A DNA stretch of 8,033 nucleotides from contig UQVD01000087.1 of NCBI GenBank assembly GCA_900544385.1, positions 1 through 8,033 of the forward strand. The letters run 5' to 3'. The DNA is from an uncultured Collinsella sp. GTDB taxonomy: Bacteria > Actinomycetota > Coriobacteriia > Coriobacteriales > Coriobacteriaceae. The translations under genes and the position numbers were made by a program. This document shows, piece after piece, positions 1 through 7,997 of this stretch (positions are counted from its first letter, which is position 1; every line of letters begins with the position of its first letter). The notes under the pieces were generated by a model that was not told the origin of the DNA, did no database searches, and saw only the letters and a program-made list of their open reading frames with translations.

Positions 1-8
1 ACACGCAT

Positions 9-47
9 AAAAAGCCTCCCATTTCTCATGTCCAAGAAATGGGAGGC
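9..47 (-). terminator. Leftward intrinsic terminator at the window edge
   Basis: A perfect 13-bp stem (14-26 with 35-47, arm GCCTCCCATTTCT) closes an 8-nt loop. Read on the minus strand it is followed by five T (9-13), the classic Rho-independent form. There is no matching T-run to the right, so it works leftward only. glgP already has its own terminator at 358-390, so this one serves either read-through or a separate leftward transcript crossing the repeat cluster. Confidence 0.8.
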
Positions 48-105
48 AGTTCACTGGGCGAGAGGGGAGCCTTTCTTTGTGTTGGGGCTGTCTGACCGGT
101 CGTTT

Positions 106-318
106 GTCTCGATCTGTAACGGGTGAGGCTGATTTCGGACGTTAGATGTTACAGATCGAGACGGTTCCGCTGAGCTAACCATTTCATCTAAATCTGTAAC
201 ACCAAAGGTGAATTTCAGCTGCTAGATGTTACAGATCGAGATTGACCCAGGGGGGCGGTATGTCTCAATCTGTAACAGCTGGGGCCGTTTCTACCGAGTA
301 GCTGTTACAGATCGAGAT
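106..318. repeat. Cluster of three palindromic repeat units (REP/BIME-like)
   Basis: Three units lie at 106-162, 186-242 and 262-318. Each is 57 nt: a 15-nt left arm, exactly 27 nt of centre, and a 15-nt right arm. The right arm is GTTACAGATCGAGAC or GTTACAGATCGAGAT. The left arm is its reverse complement: perfect in unit 1, two mismatches in unit 2, one or two in unit 3. In unit 3 pairing extends four bases inward (AGCT/AGCT). The centres differ but share GG near position 7, a TTTC-like core and TAGAT or TAGCT beside the right arm. Units are separated by 23 and 19 nt of unrelated sequence. As RNA each would fold into a long hairpin. No credible coding sequence lies here. The architecture resembles interspersed intergenic palindromes of the REP type; function unknown. 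Confidence 0.85.
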
Positions 319-357
319 TCTTCGGTCGAGTCGGGTCGCAGGGTAACGTGCGGGCAC

Positions 358-390
358 AAAAAACGGAGCCGTGTTGCCACGACTCCGTTT
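358..390 (-). terminator. glgP intrinsic terminator
   Basis: Arms AAACGGAG (361-368) and CTCCGTTT (383-390) pair, and an inner CGTG/CACG stem (370-373 with 378-381) closes a TTGC loop, with one mismatch between the two parts. On the minus strand the structure runs into six T (358-363). It begins 28 nt past the glgP stop codon and is the natural end of that transcript. Confidence 0.85.
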
Positions 391-418
391 CTCAAGAGGA
401 TGGGTAAGGGAAGCGAAA

Positions 419-2686
<2,268 letters not shown>

Positions 2687-2690
2687 GTTT

Positions 2691-2696
2691 TCTCCT
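2691..2696 (-). promoter_or_regulatory. Ribosome-binding site of glgP, decides the start
   Basis: AGGAGA on the minus strand, four bases before the ATG at 2686. It is identical in sequence and spacing to the galE site (5607-5612). It rules against the upstream in-frame ATG at 2713, which has no comparable site. Confidence 0.85.
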
Positions 2697-2732
2697 GTGA
2701 TGGGTTGTTTCATGTCTGCAATTCATAAGAAG

Positions 2733-2766
2733 CCCGCGCGAGGGGATTGGGGTGGCCTCGCGCGGG
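2733..2766 (-). terminator. malQ-glgP intercistronic hairpin, possible attenuator
   Basis: A perfect 11-bp GC-rich stem (CCCGCGCGAGG at 2733-2743 with 2756-2766) closes a 12-nt loop in the gap between malQ and glgP. On the minus strand it is followed by the weak tract CTTCTTATG rather than a clean T-run. It could be a partial terminator lowering glgP expression, or an mRNA stabilising or processing element for malQ. I see no convincing separate glgP promoter after it. Confidence 0.6.
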
Positions 2767-2814
2767 AAAAGCAAGCGCGTCCGCACGGTGGGGAGGGGTC
2801 GGGCGCGGTAGCTC

Positions 2815-4320
2815 CTATTGAGGAAGCTCGATTTCGGCTTCCGACGGGATGCGGAAGTAGGTCTCGGTCCAGTCGGTGAGTTTGTGCTCGAGCTCGCGGG
2901 TGATGGCGCCGTCGAGCATGCGCCAGGTCCAGTTGCCGCCCAGCGTGGCAGGGGTGTTGATGCGCGCCTCGTTGCCCAAGTTGAGCAGATCCTGCATGGT
3001 GTAGATGCACGTGTCGCTCACGCTGGCGGCGATGGTGCGATTGAGTGCATCTGCCATGGGTTCGCCGGCCTGCTGATGGGTGTACAGGGCTGCCTGCTCA
3101 CGCTGACGCGGGGTGGCCGTTCCCTCAAACCAACCGCGCGCCGTCTCGTTGTCGTGGGTGCCCACATAGGCGACGGTGTTGGCGATGTAGTTATGCGGCA
3201 GGTAGTACGAGTTGGTGCCCTCAAAGGCAAACTGCAGGATCTTCATGCCGGGGAAGCCCGAGTTGTCGCGCATGTCGATGACGCCGGGGGTGAGGAAGCC
3301 CAGGTCCTCGGCGATGATGGGCAGCGTGCCGAGCTTTTCCTCGAGCGTCTTGAAGAACTTGAGGCCGGGACCCTGCGTCCACGAACCGTAGGACGAATCG
3401 GGTGAGGAGAACGGCACCTCCCAATAGGCCTCGAAGCCGCGGAAGTGATCCAGGCGGATGACGTCGTACATGTCGAGGGCGGCGCGAATGCGGCCCTCCC
3501 ACCAGGAGAAGCCGTCGGACTCCATGGCGTCCCAGTCGTAGATGGGGTTGCCCCAGTACTGGCCGGTGGCCGAGAACTGGTCGGGCGGCGTGCCGGCGAC
3601 GCTCACCGGATTGCCGGCGGCGTCGATCTTAAAGAGCTCAGGTGTCGCCCACATCTCGACGGAGTCACGCGAGACATAGATGGGCAGGTCGCCGATGATG
3701 AGAATGTCGCGCTCGTTGGCATAGGCCTTGAGGCGGCTCCACTGGCGATCGAAAAAGTACTGCGTCATCTGGTGGTAGAGCATATGCGCCGGATGGTCGG
3801 CGCAGACCTTGGCGGAAGCCTCGCCGCGGGTGCGGAGCTCCGCGGGCCACTCCCAAAACGCCTTGAGACCGCACTCCTCTTTGACGGTCATGAACTCACA
3901 GTAGGGGATGAGCCAGTCCTCGTTGGCCTGGATAAAGTCATCGAAATCGGCCGGCTTGTCGGCAGCAAAGCGCTCAGCGGCGCGGTCGAGAATCTGACGG
4001 CGGCCGTCAAAGATAGCACCGTAGTCGACATTGCTGGGGTCGGATCCCAGATACACGCCATCGATATCGCGCTGCTCCAGATACCCTGCCTCGATAAGCT
4101 CGGCAAAGTCGATAAAGTTGGGGTTGCCTGCGCGGGCCGAGAACGACTGATAGGGCGAATCGCCATAGCTGGTCGTCGTAAGGGGCAGAATCTGCCAGTA
4201 ATGTTGTTTGCACGAGGCGAGAAAATCGACGAAGTCGTAGGCATTCCAGCCAAAGCCGCCGATTCCGTATGGTCCGGGCAGAGATGAGACGGGCATGAGG
4301 ACGCCGCTTGCACGCTCCAT
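2815..4320 (-). CDS. malQ: 4-alpha-glucanotransferase (amylomaltase, GH77)
   Basis: Cytoplasmic disproportionating enzyme that moves maltosyl and longer units between maltodextrins, releasing glucose and lengthening chains for phosphorylase. The 501-residue product is a full-length GH77 protein. The N-terminus MERASGVLMPVSSLPGPYGI is typical of the family. The catalytic residues by family analogy are nucleophile Asp291 (RLDHFRG), acid/base Glu338 (AEDLG) and Asp390 (GTHDNET). The substrate-loop region YWGNP lies at 255-259. I chose the ATG at 4320, preceded by GGTGAG seven bases upstream (4328-4333) and giving the usual family start. GTG at 4332 and TTG at 4335 are also in frame and would add four or five residues. 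It is the first gene of a probable malQ-glgP unit, with a candidate promoter at 4406-4435. Confidence 0.96.
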   Translation of the reverse strand: MERASGVLMPVSSLPGPYGIGGFGWNAYDFVDFLASCKQHYWQILPLTTTSYGDSPYQSFSARAGNPNFIDFAELIEAGYLEQRDIDGVYLGSDPSNVDYGAIFDGRRQILDRAAERFAADKPADFDDFIQANEDWLIPYCEFMTVKEECGLKAFWEWPAELRTRGEASAKVCADHPAHMLYHQMTQYFFDRQWSRLKAYANERDILIIGDLPIYVSRDSVEMWATPELFKIDAAGNPVSVAGTPPDQFSATGQYWGNPIYDWDAMESDGFSWWEGRIRAALDMYDVIRLDHFRGFEAYWEVPFSSPDSSYGSWTQGPGLKFFKTLEEKLGTLPIIAEDLGFLTPGVIDMRDNSGFPGMKILQFAFEGTNSYYLPHNYIANTVAYVGTHDNETARGWFEGTATPRQREQAALYTHQQAGEPMADALNRTIAASVSDTCIYTMQDLLNLGNEARINTPATLGGNWTWRMLDGAITRELEHKLTDWTETYFRIPSEAEIELPQ

Positions 4321-4405
4321 GAATGCGCTCACCAACCTTCTTGTTGTGGGGTCGGCCTGCCGATGGGTGTGCAGTCCGCCTCCGATGTTCTGATTCGGTA
4401 CGCCT

Positions 4406-4435
4406 ATTGTAAAACATGTTGTTTAAACATGTACA
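4406..4435 (-). promoter_or_regulatory. Candidate malQ promoter with internal palindrome
   Basis: On the minus strand a -10-like TACAAT (4406-4411) lies 18 bp from a -35-like TGTACA (4430-4435), inside the only AT-rich stretch between galE and malQ. The 10-bp palindrome TGTTTAAACA (4420-4429) fills the spacer, a position where a bound repressor would block polymerase. The leader to the malQ ATG would be about 80 nt. The match to consensus is moderate and no transcript evidence is available. Confidence 0.45.
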
Positions 4436-4484
4436 GGCAAGATAAAAAAGTTGGTCGATTTTCGGCGAATGGTTACATGCCATG

Positions 4485-4518
4485 AAAAAGCCCCGACCTC
4501 ACAACGTGAGATCGGGGC
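4485..4518 (-). terminator. galE intrinsic terminator
   Basis: Outer stem GCCCCGA/TCGGGGC (4490-4496 with 4512-4518), then one mismatch, then an inner stem CTCAC/GTGAG (4498-4502 with 4506-4510) around AAC. On the minus strand five T follow (4485-4489). It lies 22 nt past the galE stop, so galE is probably not cotranscribed with malQ. Confidence 0.88.
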
Positions 4519-4540
4519 AAGAGCGGTATGTAGGTTTTTG

Positions 4541-5602
4541 CTACTCGGCGTCGGCGAAGCCGTTGGGGTTGTGGCTCTGCCAGTTCCAGCTATCGCGGCA
4601 CATGTCCGCGATGTCGTACTGGGCCTTCCAGCCCATCATGCGCTCGGCCTTGGAGGCATCGCACCAGTTGGCAGCGATGTCGCCGGCGCGGCGCTCGCGG
4701 ATCACGTAGGGCAGCTCCTTGCCACAAGCCTTGGAGAAGGCGGCGACGACCTCGAGTACCGAGGTGCCGGTGCCGGTGCCCAGGTTAAAGATCTCGACGC
4801 CGGTCTTGCCGTTCATCCAATTAAGGGCGGCAACGTGACCAGAGGCCAGATCGCACACGTGGATGTAGTCGCGCACGCCGGTGCCGTCGGGGGTGGGGTA
4901 GTCGTTGCCAAAGACCTGAACGGCCTCGAGCTTGCCCACGGCAACCTGGGCGACATAGGGCACCAGGTTGTTGGGGATGCCCTTGGGGTCCTCGCCGATC
5001 AGGCCCGACGGATGAGCGCCAATGGGGTTGAAGTAACGGAGCAGCACGACGTCCCACTCGGGGTCGGCGGTGTGGACGTCCATAAGGATCTGCTCGATCA
5101 TCCACTTGGTCCAACCATAGGGGTTGGTCGCGGGCTTCTTAGGATCCTCCTCGGTGACGGGCGGGTTGTCCGGGTCGCCGTAGACGGTCGAGGAGCTCGA
5201 GAAGATGATGGACTTGCAGCCATGGTTGCGCATGACGTCGATGAGCACCAGGGTGTTCTCGATGTTGTTGTGGTAGTACTCGACGGGCTTGCTCACCGAC
5301 TCGCCGACGGCCTTAAAGCCGGCAAAGTGGATGACGCGGTCGATCTGATGGGTATCGAAGATCTTGTTCATCGCATCGCGGTCGAGCACGTTGGCCTCGT
5401 AGAAGGTGAGGTTCTTGGCGGCCTCGTCGCCCACGATGGTCTTGACGCGGTCGACGGCGACGGCGCTGGAGTTGGAGAGATCATCGACGATGACGACCTG
5501 GTAGCCACCCTCGAGCAGCTGAACGACGGTGTGCGAGCCGATAAAGCCGGCGCCACCGGTAACGAGGACACAGGTGTCTTTGGGGTCGAGTGCTTTGGAC
5601 AT
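4541..5602 (-). CDS. galE: UDP-glucose 4-epimerase
   Basis: Cytoplasmic NAD-dependent epimerase of the extended short-chain dehydrogenase family. It interconverts UDP-galactose and UDP-glucose in the Leloir pathway and supplies sugar nucleotides for surface polymers. The 353-residue product has the Rossmann motif TGGAGFIGSH (15-24), the active-site serine in FSSSSTVYG (Ser137, equivalent to E. coli Ser124), and the Tyr162-x-x-x-Lys166 pair in NPYGWTK. It also has the FNPIGAHPSG segment (191-200) and a substrate loop RRAGDIAANW (304-313). It is about 15 residues longer than E. coli GalE, mostly a short N-terminal extension. The ATG at 5602 has AGGAGA four bases upstream. The position of E. coli Tyr299, which controls acceptance of N-acetylated sugars, aligns with Asn312 here, so activity on UDP-GlcNAc/GalNAc is possible. 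It has its own terminator. Confidence 0.96.
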   Translation of the reverse strand: MSKALDPKDTCVLVTGGAGFIGSHTVVQLLEGGYQVVIVDDLSNSSAVAVDRVKTIVGDEAAKNLTFYEANVLDRDAMNKIFDTHQIDRVIHFAGFKAVGESVSKPVEYYHNNIENTLVLIDVMRNHGCKSIIFSSSSTVYGDPDNPPVTEEDPKKPATNPYGWTKWMIEQILMDVHTADPEWDVVLLRYFNPIGAHPSGLIGEDPKGIPNNLVPYVAQVAVGKLEAVQVFGNDYPTPDGTGVRDYIHVCDLASGHVAALNWMNGKTGVEIFNLGTGTGTSVLEVVAAFSKACGKELPYVIRERRAGDIAANWCDASKAERMMGWKAQYDIADMCRDSWNWQSHNPNGFADAE

Positions 5603-5639
5603 GTAGTCTCCTATCGAATCAGGAACACTTCTTCAGGGG

Positions 5640-5668
5640 AGTATAGCGCAGGCAGGGACGCCCAAATC
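5640..5668 (-). promoter_or_regulatory. Candidate galE promoter (weak -35)
   Basis: On the minus strand a good -10 hexamer TATACT (5640-5645) stands about 31 nt from the expected end of the leader before the galE ATG. The sequence 17 bp upstream (GATTTG, 5663-5668) is a poor -35. The call rests on the -10 and on position. Confidence 0.4.
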
Positions 5669-5796
5669 GTGCGCTGTAGGAAAAGCAGAGGATTGTGCTA
5701 ACGTACTCATAGAAGAGCTTGCGTACGCATAACCTGATCTTTGGCATTTGCTTACGAGCCGCTGACCTTGCAGTTTCCTGCCGTTCGTGGAAATCG

Positions 5797-5824
5797 TTGG
5801 GACGCGCCATATGTACGCTAATAT
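5797..5824 (+). promoter_or_regulatory. Candidate promoter of the hydrolase gene
   Basis: A -35-like TTGGGA (5797-5802) and a -10-like TAATAT (5819-5824) are separated by 16 bp, in an AT-rich patch just before the gene. The predicted leader is about 38 nt. The ribosome-binding site GGAG (5860-5863) is five bases before the ATG. Confidence 0.45.
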
Positions 5825-5868
5825 GTATGAGTTGAGCGACATATAAATAAGCATGTAACGGAGTACAT

Positions 5869-7074
5869 ATGTCACCAAACAGCGATTCCATCCTTTCCCA
5901 GGAGCTCTCGCGCCGCACTGCCCTCAAGGCCCTGTTCGGCGCCGCTTCTGCGGCAGTTCTTTTTGGCCTGCCCGCTCGCGCCCATGCGGCGGAGACTTCC
6001 AAAGAAACCACCGATAAACTGAATGCCGCCCAGGCCCAGCTCGACGAGGTTCAGGCCCAGCTCGACAGCATCGCAAATGAGTATGCGGCGCTGGCCAACA
6101 AGAATGCCCAGACCCTCAACGACATCGAGAATGTCCAGGGCAAGATTGACGACACGCAGGCCCAGATCGATGAAAAGAAGGCCGAGCTCAAGAAGAAGCG
6201 CAACGACCTTTCCGATCGCGTGGCCGCCAGCTACAAGTCCGGCGGCACGAACATCCTGTCGCTGCTGCTGGCCTCTGGCTCGTTTGAGGAACTCGTCGCC
6301 AACGCGCATTACGTTGAGAAGATCAACAAGAGCGACCGCGACGCCATCGAGGACATTCAGACCATCCAGGAAGAGCTCGATGCGCAAAAGACCGAGCTCG
6401 AGTCGCAGAAGGCCGACTTAGAGAAGCTCAAGGACCAGCAGACTGCCCAGATGCAGGACATGCAGGCCAAGCAGCAGGAAGTCCAGACGGTTCTGAACGG
6501 CCTCTCTGACGATGTCAAGGAGCTCATGGCTCAGCGTGATTCCGAGATTCTCGCTGCCGCCCAGGCCGAGGAGGCCGCTAGGAAGGCCGCCGCTGCCGCG
6601 GCCGCCGCGAACAAGAACAATTCCTACTCGGGTGGTTCGAGCTCGGGTGGCGGATCGTATGCGCCCGGAACTCCGCAGCAGAATGCCGGCTCGGGCAAGC
6701 AACAGGCCGTCGTCAACGCGTGCTACTCCACGCCTTCGCCGGGCCAGAACTGGTGCGCGGCGTGGGTTACCAATGTCTTCCGTAACGCCGGCGTTGGCTA
6801 CTTTGGCGGCAATGCGTGCGACATGTTTAACGCCTGGTGCTATAGCTCCGACCGCTCGGCGCTGCAGGTGGGCATGATCGTGGCCGACTCATCGCATAGC
6901 GGCACCGGCATGCCGGGTCTGATCTATGGCCACGTGGGCATCTATGTTGGCGGCGGCATCGTCATGAGCAATGAGGGCGCCATTACGTCTAAGTCGCTTG
7001 ATTCGTTTATTAGCTTCTATGGCACTGGCTCTGGCGTGCGTTGGGGCTGGCTCGGCGGTATTGCGCTGTCGTAA
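5869..7074 (+). CDS. Secreted PcsB/CwlO-like peptidoglycan hydrolase
   Basis: A 401-residue exported protein, likely a cell-wall hydrolase acting in septum splitting or wall turnover. Residues 1-40 form a signal peptide with a twin-arginine-like SRRTALK (14-20), a hydrophobic core and an AHA-AE cleavage site near 40/41. Residues 44-245 are coiled coil. The hinge-like segment around 117-150 (DRVAASYKSGGTNILSLLLA, then SFEELVANAHYVEKI) resembles the PcsB coiled-coil domain. An Ala run and a Gly/Ser linker (239-263) lead to a papain-like domain (about 279-401) of NlpC/P60 or CHAP type. Its likely nucleophile is Cys296 (NWCAAWV) and its histidine is His355 (YGHVGIY); Asn368 may be the third residue. 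Length and order match PcsB (about 390 residues). PcsB-type proteins are activated by FtsEX, which is not in this window. Exact family and bond cleaved are uncertain. Confidence 0.88.
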   Translation: MSPNSDSILSQELSRRTALKALFGAASAAVLFGLPARAHAAETSKETTDKLNAAQAQLDEVQAQLDSIANEYAALANKNAQTLNDIENVQGKIDDTQAQIDEKKAELKKKRNDLSDRVAASYKSGGTNILSLLLASGSFEELVANAHYVEKINKSDRDAIEDIQTIQEELDAQKTELESQKADLEKLKDQQTAQMQDMQAKQQEVQTVLNGLSDDVKELMAQRDSEILAAAQAEEAARKAAAAAAAANKNNSYSGGSSSGGGSYAPGTPQQNAGSGKQQAVVNACYSTPSPGQNWCAAWVTNVFRNAGVGYFGGNACDMFNAWCYSSDRSALQVGMIVADSSHSGTGMPGLIYGHVGIYVGGGIVMSNEGAITSKSLDSFISFYGTGSGVRWGWLGGIALS

Positions 7075-7082
7075 AGCCGACG

Positions 7083-7218
7083 GGGCCGCGTGCCCGCCCG
7101 CATTATATTTGATTGCCTGCTCGGGCAGTCCTGCGCAAGACGAAGGCCACATTAAGTGGCCTTCTTTGCGTGCGGAACTCGCGATCAATCAAATATAATG
7201 CGGGCGGGCACGCGGCCC
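7083..7218. repeat. Perfect 33-bp inverted repeat enclosing a hairpin
   Basis: Arms 7083-7115 and 7186-7218 are exact reverse complements over 33 bp, with a 70-nt interior. Pairing stops sharply at both ends. Each arm holds TATAAT reading outward (minus strand 7102-7107; plus strand 7194-7199). The interior holds a second hairpin (7142-7164). No target-site duplication is visible, and no transposase is nearby. The left arm begins nine bases past the hydrolase stop codon. It could be a miniature inverted-repeat element or a large structured mRNA 3' end. Confidence 0.85.
7142..7168 (+). terminator. Probable terminator hairpin of the hydrolase gene
   Basis: GAAGGCCAC (7142-7150) pairs perfectly with GTGGCCTTC (7156-7164) around an ATTAA loop and is followed by only TTTG. 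A short outer CGCAA/TTGCG pairing may extend it. The weak T-tract makes termination partial at best. It sits in the centre of the 33-bp inverted repeat. Confidence 0.6.
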
Positions 7219-7270
7219 TCTCGGGTTCGGGGCGCGACACACCGGACTGGGTTATCTGAATGAATATGGT

Positions 7271-7297
7271 GAAGGCCCCTTTCGGGGCCTTCTTTTT
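7271..7297 (+). terminator. Strong rightward intrinsic terminator
   Basis: GAAGGCCCC (7271-7279) and GGGGCCTTC (7284-7292) form a perfect 9-bp stem with loop TTTC, followed by five T (7293-7297). It overlaps the murB stop codon on the opposite strand and ends rightward transcription from the hydrolase gene, or a short transcript starting near 7206. On the minus strand no T-run follows, so it is not a good murB terminator. Confidence 0.85.
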
Positions 7298-7997
7298 ATA
7301 AAAATTCGCCTACTCGGTGGACTTCGGGTTCTAGGTCTACGTCGAATTGGCCTTTGACGGTTGTTTGGATGTGGCGGATGAGTTCGTCAACGTCGGCGGC
7401 GGTGGCGTGGTTGGCGTTGACGATAAAACCGCAGTGCTTTTCGCTTACCTGCGCGCCGCCAACGGCGTGTCCTCGCAGGCCGGCGTCCATGATGAGCTTG
7501 CCGGCAAAGTAGCCCTCGGGGCGCTTGAAAGTGGAGCCGGCACTCGGCATGTCGAGCGGCTGCTTGTCCTCGCGGCGCTGGCGGTAGTCGTCCATGTCGG
7601 CCTTGATCATCGCGGCGTTGCCCGGAGCGAGATTGAAGGTGGCCGAAAGCACGATAAAGCCGTCGTCGGCAATGCGGCTCTTGCGATAGCCCAGGTTGAG
7701 CTCATCGACATCGAACTCAATGATATTGCCGCTGCCGCGGGTGCCGTCGTCGAGCTGGCGAGCGGGTTTGTAGACGCGCACGGACTCCAGCACATCGGCC
7801 ATGCAGGCACCGTAGGCACCGGCGTTCATGTAGCAGGCGCCGCCGACCGATCCGGGGATGCCCGAGATGGGCTCCATGCCGGTGAGGCCGGCCTCGGCTG
7901 CCGCCGCGGCGACATCGGAAAGCAGCGCGCCGGCTGCCGCCGTGACGTGCGTGCCGTCGACGGTGATGTTGGAGAGACCTTCGCCCAGCGCTACGAC
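7296..7997 (-). CDS. murB: UDP-N-acetylenolpyruvoylglucosamine reductase, 5'-truncated by contig end
   Basis: FAD-dependent cytoplasmic enzyme that reduces UDP-GlcNAc-enolpyruvate with NADPH to UDP-MurNAc, an early peptidoglycan step. The 233 C-terminal residues are present. The N-terminal part, roughly 70 residues carrying the start of the FAD domain, lies beyond the contig. In fragment numbering the visible motifs are GIPGSVGGACYMNAGAYG (46-63), GYRKS (103-107, Arg105), PSAGSTFKRP (151-160, Ser155 as proton donor by family analogy), AGLRGHAVGGAQVSEKHCGF (172-191) and EPEVHRVG (223-230, Glu223). The genomic reading frame is open up to 7997. Continuing past it into the adapter creates a false GTG start at 8012 with residues MYKRQ, which must be discarded. 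The gene converges on the hydrolase gene. Confidence 0.95.
   Translation of the reverse strand, partial: VVALGEGLSNITVDGTHVTAAAGALLSDVAAAAAEAGLTGMEPISGIPGSVGGACYMNAGAYGACMADVLESVRVYKPARQLDDGTRGSGNIIEFDVDELNLGYRKSRIADDGFIVLSATFNLAPGNAAMIKADMDDYRQRREDKQPLDMPSAGSTFKRPEGYFAGKLIMDAGLRGHAVGGAQVSEKHCGFIVNANHATAADVDELIRHIQTTVKGQFDVDLEPEVHRVGEFL

Noticed and set aside
106..318. CRISPR array
   Set aside because: Arms alternate in orientation, are only 15 nt, the inner 27-nt segments are partly conserved, and no cas gene is present.
4451..5701. 416-residue open frame antisense to galE
   Set aside because: Same composition artefact; galE on the other strand has every family motif and a good ribosome-binding site.
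5619..6011. Leftward open frames in the galE-hydrolase intergenic region
   Set aside because: They overlap the start of the hydrolase gene and both candidate promoters, and show no domain or credible initiation site.
7083..7218. Fold-back amplification chimera as source of the inverted repeat
   Set aside because: A chimera would continue as the reverse complement of the left flank past the arm. The sequence after 7218 is unrelated to that before 7083, so a real element is more likely, though reads should confirm.
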